Shown piece by piece: positions 29,292 to 36,843 of a stretch of 36,893 bases of DNA. Each line of letters opens with the position of its first letter. The stretch's first letter is position 1. Both the position numbers and the translations under genes were made by a program. Source of the DNA: a virus; IMG/VR virus record IMGVR_UViG_3300044695_002738, positions 1-36,893 of that record; one strand, written 5' to 3'. The notes below the pieces were generated by a model. It searched no databases. It saw only the letters and a program-made list of their open reading frames with translations, and was not told where the DNA came from.

Positions 29292-29961
29292 CAGCAGGCT
29301 CCTCCACAGGTGTGATCACCACCGGCGGTGGGTTGGCGATCTGTTGGTTCAGGGTTTCCAGGCTCGCCTTCGGCTGCTGAGGCTCGGCAGCGCGCACCGT
29401 CACCGGCTCCACGTCCACCACTTCCTCTTCGGTCTGGATGCCAACCAGCAGCTCGGGGATGTACAGCCGGCCCCAGAAGGCCGCGGCCCGGTAGCGGATC
29501 ATCAGCTCGGGCATGGTCTGCCACTTGCTGCCGCTCTTGGTGGCCCACCCTTCCTTCTTCGCCATCGCCATGCTCACCGCCGGTCCCTTCAGATCGTTGC
29601 CGCTGGCCAGCTCGGTGGCGACGCAATAGCAGGCCAGGCCGTCGCCGGTGCCGGTCATCTCGTAGCGCAGCGGGCTGAACCGGCCGCAGCCGTTGACCAG
29701 GCCGATGATGAACTGGCTGCTCCAGCTGGGGCGGCCGTGGATGATGTGGAGGTTCTGCATCACCTGGAACGGACTCATCCGCATTCGGTGCGAGATCTCC
29801 AGCGCCACCAGGCAGTTGGCGAACCCCTGCTGCCCTTGGAACTGCGGTGGAATCAGCGTCGAGCTGGCGAGTGCCTTGGCGATGCGCTGCGCATCCTCGA
29901 ACGCCTGGATGCCCGAGAACACGCTGCCCTGCGTGGTGGTCAGTGCTGTGGATTGGGTCAT
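29275..29961 (-). CDS. RecT-like annealing protein (tentative)
   Basis: The 228-residue product contains GFANCLVALEISHRMRMSPF, VMQNLHIIHGRPSWSSQFII, GNDLKGPAVSMAMAKKEGWA and WQTMPELMIRYRAAAFWGRL, followed by IPELLVGIQTEEEVVD. These blocks recall a phage RecT-type family that is paired with PD-(D/E)XK exonucleases. The product ends ADDEIF, an SSB-like acidic tip. Together with the exonuclease it would anneal recessed ends during replication and circularisation. The assignment depends on remembered patterns and on the neighbours. Confidence 0.65.
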   Translation of the reverse strand: MTQSTALTTTQGSVFSGIQAFEDAQRIAKALASSTLIPPQFQGQQGFANCLVALEISHRMRMSPFQVMQNLHIIHGRPSWSSQFIIGLVNGCGRFSPLRYEMTGTGDGLACYCVATELASGNDLKGPAVSMAMAKKEGWATKSGSKWQTMPELMIRYRAAAFWGRLYIPELLVGIQTEEEVVDVEPVTVRAAEPQQPKASLETLNQQIANPPPVVITPVEEPADDEIF

Positions 29962-30095
29962 GACTTAAGTGCCATCAGGATGAAAAACGAACCGGCGGCC
30001 GCCGTGAGCAGCGACGCGTCGGTGATGTGCTGCAGGAAGATCGCTCCGCACGAGTTGGTGATCGCGATCACGATGAGGTTGGCCATCTGATCCAT
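29958..30095 (-). CDS. Membrane microprotein, 45 aa
   Basis: The 45-residue frame begins MDQMANLIVIAITNSCGAIF and has two hydrophobic stretches (the second TAAAGSFFILMALK). It lies between the exonuclease and RecT-like genes with TGATG and ATGA overlaps on its sides. Its role is unknown. Confidence 0.6.
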   Translation of the reverse strand: MDQMANLIVIAITNSCGAIFLQHITDASLLTAAAGSFFILMALKS

Positions 30096-30940
30096 CAGAA
30101 GGCCTCGATCTCGGCTGGCGCTGCAGGCACCGAGCCATCCGGCCGCGGCCGCATCCAGGGCGGCAGGTCGAGCACCTCGATCTGGTTCGAGTACCCCGGC
30201 CATTCGCCGGACTCCTTGCACAGCGCCAGCCGGGCCAGATCACCCTCGGCCGTGATCGCGCCGGTGGCCACCATCTCCACGCTCGCGGCATAGACCGCCA
30301 CCGCGTGCGGTGGTTTCTTCTCCACGCAGATGAAGATGAACTGCTCGGGCCGGCGGCCGGTGGCGCGTTCGAGTCCGTCGAGATACCAGGCCGCCTGGAC
30401 GTGGTAGCGGAAGTTGGCCACCGACTTGCGGAACCCGGCCGGGCTCGCATCCTCGGTGGTCTTCAGGTCCACGATCAGCTGCCCGTCGGTGGTCATCCAG
30501 TCCGGCCGGCATTTGCACTCCAGCCCGGTCGCCTCATCCGTCCAGAGGTAGGTCTGCTCGGCCAGGCCGGGACGCTGCAACAGGAACGCCGCAGCAGGAT
30601 GCGCATAGATCGCCTGACCCATCCGCATCACCAGATCGGCGTCGGCCTTGCTCAGCACCGTGCGGTTGCTGCTGGCCACAGAGAACGCCTCCCATTCGGC
30701 CTTCCCTTGCTTGGTGCGCCGGTCGATGCCTTCAGGGCAGGTGACGTAGCGCTGATCCCATGTGTCGAGCTCGAGCACGTGGGTGTGCACGGCTGAGCCG
30801 ATCACCATCGCAGGCGTTGCCTCGCGTGGCTGGCGGTTGGGGTCCAGGTACGCCGCCCAGTAATGCAACGGGCTGCGTGCCACCTGGTCGAGGTGGCTCT
30901 TCGATACCGCGCTGTGGCGGTGGTAGTCGGCGATCTCCAT
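30095..30940 (-). CDS. PD-(D/E)XK exonuclease (RecE/YqaJ type)
   Basis: ATG 30940 gives 281 residues starting MEIADYHRHSAVSKSHLDQV. Motifs are AMVIGSAVHTHVLE, LECKCRPDWMTTDGQLIVDL and KTTEDASPAGF, then FRYHVQAAWYLDGL. The catalytic residues are the Asp of RPDW, the Asp of IVDLKT and its Lys. This nuclease resects double-strand ends for the partner annealing protein. The product ends PAEIEAF, again acidic-aromatic. The upstream ATG 30994 is open but less likely. Confidence 0.85.
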   Translation of the reverse strand: MEIADYHRHSAVSKSHLDQVARSPLHYWAAYLDPNRQPREATPAMVIGSAVHTHVLELDTWDQRYVTCPEGIDRRTKQGKAEWEAFSVASSNRTVLSKADADLVMRMGQAIYAHPAAAFLLQRPGLAEQTYLWTDEATGLECKCRPDWMTTDGQLIVDLKTTEDASPAGFRKSVANFRYHVQAAWYLDGLERATGRRPEQFIFICVEKKPPHAVAVYAASVEMVATGAITAEGDLARLALCKESGEWPGYSNQIEVLDLPPWMRPRPDGSVPAAPAEIEAF

Positions 30941-31089
30941 AGGCAGGCCGCAGTGAATGCTCCCAGAACTTACCACGATTTCCCGGCTTCTCATCCCTTC
31001 CCCCAGTAGTTCTAAGTATTTCCTGCCCTGCCGGCTAGCATCGGGCCGCTCGCCTTGGTATTGCTTCCCGGCAGCTCAGGTCAAGTCCC
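30941..31089. promoter_or_regulatory. Divergent control region, with leftward element copy 3
   Basis: The 149-base gap separates the leftward recombination unit from the rightward replication unit. CTAAGTATT at 31012-31020 is the third copy of the core seen at 23936 and 28236 (minus strand AATACTTAG), preceded on that strand by GGCAGGGCAGG. A TAGCAT box at about 31036 could serve rightward transcription. No open frame is supported here. Confidence 0.5.
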
Positions 31090-32475
31090 ATGAGTCTCAC
31101 GCTTCGTGACTATCAGGCCCGCGCAATACACGATCTGCGCACGGCTTACCGCTCAGGCGCACGCGCGCCGTTGCTGGTGCTGCCCACTGGCGGTGGCAAG
31201 ACCATCGTGTTTGCCGCCATCACTGCTGGGGCCGTCGAGCGTGGTCGTCGTGTGCTGATCCTCGTCCACCGGCGTGAGCTGATCCGTCAGGCGAGCGCAA
31301 AGCTCACCTGGGCCGGCGTCGAGCATGGCGTCATCGCCGCTGGCTTCGAGCCGTCGGATCACCCGGTGCAAGTCGCGTCGGTGCAGACACTCGCCCGCCG
31401 CCTTAAGCTGCAGACCTGGCAGCCCGATCTCGTCGTTGTTGACGAAGCGCACCACGCCGTCGCCGGCACGTGGTCGCAGATCCTCGACCACTGGCCCAAT
31501 GCCCTTCGCCTTGGCGTCACCGCTACCCCGGTGCGCCGTGACGGCCGCGGCCTTGGTGCAATGTTTGATCGCCTTGTGCTCGGTCCCTCGATGCAGGATC
31601 TGGCTGCACAAGGCTTCCTCACAAGGGCGCGAATCTACTCACCCCAAATCAGATTCCAAGAGGCGAATCTGCGAGTCCGATCAGGCGATTACGCGCCAGA
31701 GCAAGCCGCAGCCGAGCTAGACAAGCCATCCATCACCGGCGACGCAATTGAGCATTATCAACGCCTTGGCCGCGGCTGCGGCGCGATCGCCTTCTGCTGC
31801 ACCACCGCTCACGCTGAGCACGTCGCCGCACAATTCCGCGCCAGCGGCATCACGTCGCAGACCGTACTTGGTACTACTTCCGTTCAGGATCGTGAACTTG
31901 CGATCAACAATCTCGCTACTGGCGCGTTACAGGTTCTCGTGTCGGTGGACGTGATCTCAGAAGGCACCGACGTGCCATCTGTCGGGTGCGCCATCTTGCT
32001 GCGTCCCACGCAATCCGAAGGGCTCTACCTCCAGCAGGTCGGCCGCGTGCTCAGGCCGGCAGTTGACAAAAAAGTGGCAATCATCCTCGACCATGTTGGC
32101 AATGTTCACCGCCATGGCTTCCCGGACGATGTACGGACATGGTCGCTGGATGATGCCCGGCGACGAACCGGCAAGGGCGGCCCATCGGCTCCAGCGGTGC
32201 GCACCTGCGAGAGCTGCTTCGCTGCGTTCAAGCCCGCGCCAGTGTGCCCGTGCTGCGGTGCAGCGTGCGCGCCACCGCCCCGCACAATCCGCCAGCAGGA
32301 TGGTGAGCTGAAGGAGCTGGCTCGGCAAGCTGTGCAGCGCGCTCACCGCCGCGATCAAGGGCAAGCCCGCACCCTTCAGCAGCTGATCCACCTCGGCCAG
32401 CAGCGTGGCATGAAAAACCCTGTAGCCTGGGCAAAACACGTTCACTTCGCCCGACAGCAGAGGGCAAGCTCATGA
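31090..32475 (+). CDS. SF2 DNA helicase with zinc-finger end
   Basis: The 461-residue product is a DEAH-type helicase of the UvsW/RadD-like group. Walker A is LPTGGGKT (31-38), motif II DEAH (118-121), motif III TATP (144-147) and motif VI QQVGRVLRP (315-323). A Cys cluster (373, 376, 386, 389: CESC...CPCC) forms a zinc finger, and a basic helical tail follows. It probably remodels forks or recombination intermediates. ATGA overlap leads to the methyltransferase. Confidence 0.93.
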   Translation: MSLTLRDYQARAIHDLRTAYRSGARAPLLVLPTGGGKTIVFAAITAGAVERGRRVLILVHRRELIRQASAKLTWAGVEHGVIAAGFEPSDHPVQVASVQTLARRLKLQTWQPDLVVVDEAHHAVAGTWSQILDHWPNALRLGVTATPVRRDGRGLGAMFDRLVLGPSMQDLAAQGFLTRARIYSPQIRFQEANLRVRSGDYAPEQAAAELDKPSITGDAIEHYQRLGRGCGAIAFCCTTAHAEHVAAQFRASGITSQTVLGTTSVQDRELAINNLATGALQVLVSVDVISEGTDVPSVGCAILLRPTQSEGLYLQQVGRVLRPAVDKKVAIILDHVGNVHRHGFPDDVRTWSLDDARRRTGKGGPSAPAVRTCESCFAAFKPAPVCPCCGAACAPPPRTIRQQDGELKELARQAVQRAHRRDQGQARTLQQLIHLGQQRGMKNPVAWAKHVHFARQQRASS

Positions 32476-33380
32476 CCCTCCGCATCATCGACACTTTCAG
32501 CGGAATCGGCGGCTTCTCGCTTGCCGCCCGCTGGCTTGGCGGCTTCCAGACCGTGCAGTTCGTTGAATGGGAGCCCTATTGCCAGCAGATCCTTGCCCAA
32601 CACTTCCCCGACACACCCATTCATGGCGACATCACCACCTTCTTCCCCGCAGCGGGAGCAGCTGACGTTATTTGCGGTGGCTTCCCTTGCCAAGACATCA
32701 GCACCGCAGGCAAGCAAGCCGGCATCAAGGAAGGCACCCGCTCGGGGCTGTTCTACGAACTCATGCGTGTCGTTCGCTTGGTACAGCCCCGATACGTTGT
32801 CTTGGAGAACGTCGCAGCGATCACTGCTAACGGAATGGACTGTGTACTCGGAACGCTGGCCGAGGCAGGGTTTGATGCTGAGTGGGCGTGTATTCCGGCA
32901 GCAGATGTGGGCGCCTGCCATCGGCGCGATCGGTGGTGGTGCGTTGCCTACGCCAACCACGCAGGAGTGGAAGCGTCGAGGCCCGAACAGCTCGCAGCAA
33001 GGGCTGAGCAACACAGAAAATTGGGCGCTGCCCACGCCCAAGGCCAACGATGCGGAGAAGCGGGGCAACTTCGACCCACACAATCCGAGGAATGGCCTGC
33101 CGGCGGCAGTGAGGCTCCTGCCCACCCCCACCACCAACGACAGCAAGAACGCCAGCTTGCCGCCATCGCAAGCGGAACGGGATGGACTGGCTGGGGCGAT
33201 GCTCCGGGACGACTCAATCCCGACTGGCGCAGCTACCTATCTGAACCCGTCCTTCGTCGAGGAGATGATGGGCTTTCCGGTCGGGTGGACCGTCTCAAGG
33301 CACTAGGCAACGCCGTCGTGCCGCAGGTGGCGATGATTCCCCTGCAGCGCGTTCTGGATCATCACTGTGCCCAACAATGA
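32472..33380 (+). CDS. C5-cytosine DNA methyltransferase
   Basis: The 302-residue product has motif I DTFSGIGGF (7-15), motif IV GGFPCQDIS with catalytic Cys73, motif VI LENV (111-114), motif VIII RRDRWW (151-156) and the C-terminal motif X-like RVDRLKALGNAVVPQ. The target-recognition part (about 162-275) is His/Gln/Arg-rich and low in obvious structure. Over this stretch the +1 frame gives a better-looking protein (see the next entry). The enzyme would methylate phage DNA against host restriction. The length is near the family minimum. Confidence 0.9.
   Translation: MTLRIIDTFSGIGGFSLAARWLGGFQTVQFVEWEPYCQQILAQHFPDTPIHGDITTFFPAAGAADVICGGFPCQDISTAGKQAGIKEGTRSGLFYELMRVVRLVQPRYVVLENVAAITANGMDCVLGTLAEAGFDAEWACIPAADVGACHRRDRWWCVAYANHAGVEASRPEQLAARAEQHRKLGAAHAQGQRCGEAGQLRPTQSEEWPAGGSEAPAHPHHQRQQERQLAAIASGTGWTGWGDAPGRLNPDWRSYLSEPVLRRGDDGLSGRVDRLKALGNAVVPQVAMIPLQRVLDHHCAQQ
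32623..33306 (+). CDS. Overlapping +1-frame protein inside the methyltransferase
   Basis: The +1 frame stays open from 32476 to a TAG at 33304-33306. From ATG 32623 it gives 227 residues starting MATSPPSSPQREQLTLFAVA. It contains WRTSQRSLLTEWTVYSERWP, three LPTPTT/LPTPK blocks and YLNPSFVEEMMGFPVGWT. This is the pattern of a phage protein type that I recall as separate genes near methylases. Its motifs sit directly on the catalytic motifs of the zero frame: LTLFAVASLAKTS is the shift of DVICGGFPCQDIS. No ribosome site is seen, so expression is not shown. The alternative start TTG 32521 is possible. Confidence 0.55.
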   Translation: MATSPPSSPQREQLTLFAVASLAKTSAPQASKPASRKAPARGCSTNSCVSFAWYSPDTLSWRTSQRSLLTEWTVYSERWPRQGLMLSGRVFRQQMWAPAIGAIGGGALPTPTTQEWKRRGPNSSQQGLSNTENWALPTPKANDAEKRGNFDPHNPRNGLPAAVRLLPTPTTNDSKNASLPPSQAERDGLAGAMLRDDSIPTGAATYLNPSFVEEMMGFPVGWTVSRH

Positions 33381-33735
33381 GACCACCCTCCAGCAGCAGA
33401 TCCGCCTCGCGCTCGGCACCGATCCGCAGACCAGACTGTTCCGTAACCAGTGCGGGGCTTTGCCCGACCCCCGCACCGGCCGGCTGGTCACCTTCGGCCT
33501 GGCACGCGGTTCCGCTGATCTGATCGGCTGGCGCACCATCGTGGTCACCCCCGACATGGTGGGCACCACCCTGGCCGTGTTCACGTCCATCGAGATCAAG
33601 ACCCCCACGGGCCGCCTCACGCCGCAGCAGCGCAGCTGGCGCGATGCCGTCCACCTCGCCGGTGGCATCGCCGGCGTTGCCCGATCGGTGGGTGACGCTC
33701 TGCAAATCGTCACAGCCACCTGCCAACCTCGCTAA
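33367..33735 (+). CDS. VRR-NUC nuclease
   Basis: From GTG 33367 the 122-residue product has LFRNQCGALPDPRTGRLVTF, GLARGSADLIGW and IEIKTPTGRLTPQQRSWRDA, the VRR-NUC motifs: Asp of SADLIG and E-x-K of IEIK. Such small nucleases go with phage replication modules and cut branched DNA. It overlaps the end of the methyltransferase by 14 bases. Confidence 0.88.
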   Translation: MPNNETTLQQQIRLALGTDPQTRLFRNQCGALPDPRTGRLVTFGLARGSADLIGWRTIVVTPDMVGTTLAVFTSIEIKTPTGRLTPQQRSWRDAVHLAGGIAGVARSVGDALQIVTATCQPR

Positions 33736-33771
33736 CCTTCGCCCAACATCTGCAGCGCATGAGCCACATGA

Positions 33772-35796
33772 ATGACTCTCCTCGATCAGCTCGCTGCACT
33801 CCCTGACAACTGGGCGCTCGTCGCCGTCGGTCACGACAAGCGCCCCTACCAGCCCGAATGGCAGAAGCACCCCATCAGCCGCGCCGATCTCACAGCTGAG
33901 ATCCAGGCCGGCCGTGCCGTTGCGATCGGCGTCATCGCCGGCCCGCAGTCCGGTGGCCTCCTCTTCGTTGATCACGACGGCCTCGGTGCTTCCGAGGTGC
34001 TCGAACAGCTCGGCGCACCACTGCGCGATCTCCCCAAGTCCTGGGCCGTCACCTCCGGCCGTGACGGGCGCCTCCAGATCATCTACCAGGTGCCCGAACC
34101 CTTCTGGACCACCATCAAGACCACCAAGCTGCGATCCTCCATCAAGGGCGAGCAGCTCGAACTTCGCTGGGCTGGCTGCCAGTCCGTCGTCGCAGGCGCG
34201 CACCCCATCACAGGCGCCTACCGCTGGCTCAAAGGCCGCGGCCCCGGCAGCCTCCCACTAGCCGAGGCGCCATCGCTGCTGCTCCAGCAGATGCAGCGCC
34301 AGCAGCCTGAGCCCGCACCCCTGCTGCGCCTCCCGGACACCGACGCCAGCCGCGCACGGGATTACCTCGCGTCTATCCCATCTGCCGAGGCCGACGACTA
34401 CGACCGCTGGGTTCAGGTCGGCATGGCACTGCACAGCGTCGGGCATGACAGCTTGCTGGCCGACTGGATCGAATGGTCAGCCATCTCCGGCAAGTTCGAG
34501 CCCGGTGCCTGCGAAGCCAAGTGGGCCACCTTCAACGGCCACGGCGTCACCCTCGGCACCCTCGCCCATCTCGCCGGCCATCAGAAGGCGTCACGGCCTA
34601 CCCCAGCACCGCCCAAGCGCCAGGCCGCGCAGGCGGATCCCACCGTCACCCCGTCGCAGGGCAAGCTTCTCAAGCTCGAATCCAACGAGCTGCTCCAGCT
34701 GCTGCGCCAGCAGATGGCCGATCGCCTGCGCTGGAACACCTTCACCCAGGCCATCGAGCTTGATCAGAAGCCCATCGAGCACATCGAGCACTTCTACCTG
34801 AAGCTCGCGCAGGATGGCGTCAAGGTCACCAAGGAGCTCGCCGCCGACGCTGTGCACGTCGTCGCCGTCGAGAACCCCTACGACCCCGTGCGCGAATACC
34901 TCGAGCACGTCGCAGACAATGTGCCACCCGTGCCGATCGACCACCTCGCCACCGCATACCTGCGGCCCGGCGATCAGCCCGGCAGCCTCTACGACGCGAT
35001 GCTCAAGGCCACCCTGATCGCTGCCGTCCGTCGCATCTTCGAGCCCGGCTGCAAGCACGATTCCGCCTGCGTCCTGATGGGACCGCAGGGCTGCGGCAAG
35101 TCCACCTTCTGGCGCAACCTCGGCGGCCTCTGGTTTTCCGATGCCCTGCGCGACATCGGCTCAAAGGATGACCTGATGGTGCTCCACCGCTCCTGGCTGA
35201 TGGAGTGGGCCGAGCTCGATCACATCACCGGCCGCAAGCACGCCGGTCAGGTGAAGGCGTTCCTTACGCAGCAGACCGACATGTTCCGCGCGCCCTACCA
35301 GCGCACCACCGAGTCGTTCCCACGCCGCTCCATCATCGTCGGCAGCACCAACCGGGACACCGGCTTCCTGGTCGACGACACCGGCAACCGCCGCTTCTGG
35401 GTCATCCCCGTGACCACCGCGCCGCACATCCCCGTTGATGGCCTGCTGCTCGAGCGCGATGCCATCTGGTCCGCAGCTGTTGCCGCCTACAAGGCCGGCG
35501 AACCCAACCACCTCGGCGCCCAGCACTCCCAGCAGGTGGATCAGGAAAACCAGTCCTACCTGGTGGACAGCCCGTGGAAGGCGGCCATCCAGGAGTGGCT
35601 CGGCGCCCCGCGCAATGCCGGCCGACCCATCACCAGCGAGCTACTGCTGACCGAGGCGATCAGCAAGCCGGTCGAGCGCCAAGGCCGCGCGGACCAGATG
35701 CAGGTTGCGTCGATCATGAGAGACCTGGGATACGAAAAGAAGCGCGCATGGTTGGAAGGTCGGAACAAATGGGTGTTTGTCCAACCTCCCGGATGA
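33772..35796 (+). CDS. Primase-helicase (Prim-Pol, PriCT-2, VirE-type ATPase)
   Basis: The 674-residue product has a Prim-Pol-like N-terminal domain (1-170), with FVDHDG at 65-70 holding the metal-binding acids. A PriCT-2-like linker domain lies at about 195-270 (DYDRWVQVGMALHS, FEPGACEAKWATF), and a VirE/VapE-type ATPase from about 365 to the end. Walker A is GPQGCGKS (437-444); the following WLMEWAELDHITG and FPRRSIIVGSTNRD blocks hold Walker B and sensor residues. The protein would make primers and unwind DNA for phage replication. No DNA polymerase is in the window. Confidence 0.9.
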   Translation: MTLLDQLAALPDNWALVAVGHDKRPYQPEWQKHPISRADLTAEIQAGRAVAIGVIAGPQSGGLLFVDHDGLGASEVLEQLGAPLRDLPKSWAVTSGRDGRLQIIYQVPEPFWTTIKTTKLRSSIKGEQLELRWAGCQSVVAGAHPITGAYRWLKGRGPGSLPLAEAPSLLLQQMQRQQPEPAPLLRLPDTDASRARDYLASIPSAEADDYDRWVQVGMALHSVGHDSLLADWIEWSAISGKFEPGACEAKWATFNGHGVTLGTLAHLAGHQKASRPTPAPPKRQAAQADPTVTPSQGKLLKLESNELLQLLRQQMADRLRWNTFTQAIELDQKPIEHIEHFYLKLAQDGVKVTKELAADAVHVVAVENPYDPVREYLEHVADNVPPVPIDHLATAYLRPGDQPGSLYDAMLKATLIAAVRRIFEPGCKHDSACVLMGPQGCGKSTFWRNLGGLWFSDALRDIGSKDDLMVLHRSWLMEWAELDHITGRKHAGQVKAFLTQQTDMFRAPYQRTTESFPRRSIIVGSTNRDTGFLVDDTGNRRFWVIPVTTAPHIPVDGLLLERDAIWSAAVAAYKAGEPNHLGAQHSQQVDQENQSYLVDSPWKAAIQEWLGAPRNAGRPITSELLLTEAISKPVERQGRADQMQVASIMRDLGYEKKRAWLEGRNKWVFVQPPG

Positions 35797-35998
35797 GGTT
35801 GGAAGGCAAAAATCCCTGTTACTTCAAGGGGTGTCCTATCCTCTCTAACCTTCTAACCTTAGTAGTATTCTATAGAATAGAGAGAGGGTGCAGGGAAAAA
35901 GGAGCTATAGGGGCAACGTTGGCGTGGTTGGAAGGTTGACAGGAGCCCTTACCGCCATTTCGATCGACCACCACCGGCTCGCGCCCTACCCTTGGCGC
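35797..35998. repeat. Repeat-rich non-coding stretch; candidate replication origin
   Basis: This 202-base gap is the most AT-rich part of the window. GGTTGGAAGG occurs at 35797-35806 and 35926-35935, and a third time at 35750-35759 inside the end of the primase gene. AACCTT is repeated at 35847-35852 and 35855-35860, inverted with respect to AAGGTT at 35932-35937. A perfect 14-bp palindrome TATTCTATAGAATA lies at 35866-35879. Iteron-like repeats, a palindrome and AT-rich DNA next to a primase gene fit an origin; a promoter for the late genes is the alternative. Confidence 0.5.
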
Positions 35999-36784
35999 AT
36001 GGCACTGCTGCAGGTCACCACCAACGTCGAGGAAGCCATCAGGCAGCTGGACAAGCGCGTCCAACTGCTGACGGATCGGAACGTGGCTTTCATGGCCGCG
36101 CGCGCAATGACCCGTTCGGCTCAGGCTGCACAGACCAAGCTGAAGCAGGACATGTCTCGCTTCATTGATCGACCCACGTCCTTCACCCTCAACAGCACCT
36201 ACGTGCGGTTCGCCAAGCCCACCAACCTCAGCGTTGAAGTGGGTTTCAAGCAGTTCGCATCGAAGGGCACACCAGCTGGCCGCTACCTGCAGCCCATGGC
36301 CGGTGGCGGTGGCAGGCCCCTCAAGTCCAGCGAGCGGCAGCTGCAATCCCGTGGCCTGCTGCCTACTGGCCGCTACTTGGTGCCGACCGGCGTCACGCCA
36401 CTTCGCCTGAACCAGTACGGCAACCTCTCCGGCTCGAGTTACACGCAAGTGATCAGCCGCCTCGGCGGCTTCGGTCAACAGGGCTACACCGCCAACGTCT
36501 CGCGGTCCGCTGCTTCACAAGCCAAGCGGCGTCAGCGGGACTACTTCATCGGACGCCCTGGTGGGCTGCCCCTGGGGATCTATGCCCGCCTTGGCAAGCG
36601 ACCCAAGGGCGGCGGCCTGCCCCGTGGCTTTCACACGGTCTTCTACATCACGCGCCAGCCCAACTACCGGGCCACCTTCCCCATCAGCCAGCTGCTCAGC
36701 GACGCTTACGGCCAAGCCTGGCCGATCGAGCTGCGCGCGGCATTCCAAGCCGAGCTGGTCAGGCGCTTGGGGAGTGGTCGCTGA
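35999..36784 (+). CDS. Minor tail protein Z-like (GPZ)
   Basis: ATG 35999 gives 261 residues. The start MALLQVTTNVEEAIRQLDKR, the helix NVAFMAARAMTRSAQAAQTK, then FIDRPTSFTLNSTYVRFAKP and a long basic region (SRSAASQAKRRQRDYFIGRP) fit prophage minor tail Z-type proteins, which help connect tail and head. Its place before the terminase region, far from the tail genes, is unusual for Z but occurs in some siphoviruses. Confidence 0.7.
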   Translation: MALLQVTTNVEEAIRQLDKRVQLLTDRNVAFMAARAMTRSAQAAQTKLKQDMSRFIDRPTSFTLNSTYVRFAKPTNLSVEVGFKQFASKGTPAGRYLQPMAGGGGRPLKSSERQLQSRGLLPTGRYLVPTGVTPLRLNQYGNLSGSSYTQVISRLGGFGQQGYTANVSRSAASQAKRRQRDYFIGRPGGLPLGIYARLGKRPKGGGLPRGFHTVFYITRQPNYRATFPISQLLSDAYGQAWPIELRAAFQAELVRRLGSGR

Positions 36785-36787
36785 GAT

Positions 36788-36804
36788 CCCTTGCGCCGCA
36801 AGGG
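36788..36804. terminator. Hairpin after the Z-like gene
   Basis: CCCTTGC and GCAAGGG form a 7-bp stem with a 3-base loop a few bases after the stop, followed by GTTTGGG. There is no T-run, so termination is uncertain. Confidence 0.35.
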
Positions 36805-36826
36805 GTTTGGGCCGAGGGGTGCACTA

Positions 36827-36843
36827 TTGAGAATGATTCTCAA
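36827..36843. promoter_or_regulatory. Fur-box-like palindrome
   Basis: TTGAGAATGATTCTCAA is an 8-1-8 perfect inverted repeat. The inner TGAGAAT-G-ATTCTCA has the 7-1-7 form of Fur boxes (TGATAAT-N-ATTATCA) with one changed base per arm. GCAC and GTGC flank it, with two extra bases on the left. No gene starts within the remaining 50 bases, which hold only an imperfect TCCCGG-ATT-CCGGGA dyad. Confidence 0.5.

Noticed and set aside
35574-35939. Rightward frame of 121 codons across the primase end and the following gap
   Set aside because: It overlaps the well-supported primase frame, has no family features, and its second half covers repeat-rich AT-rich DNA.
23303-36784. Host DNA or a second prophage to the right of the tRNA fragment
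   Set aside because: The genes continue the normal circular order of one siphovirus (early, recombination, replication, then head), so the fragment is best read as attP.
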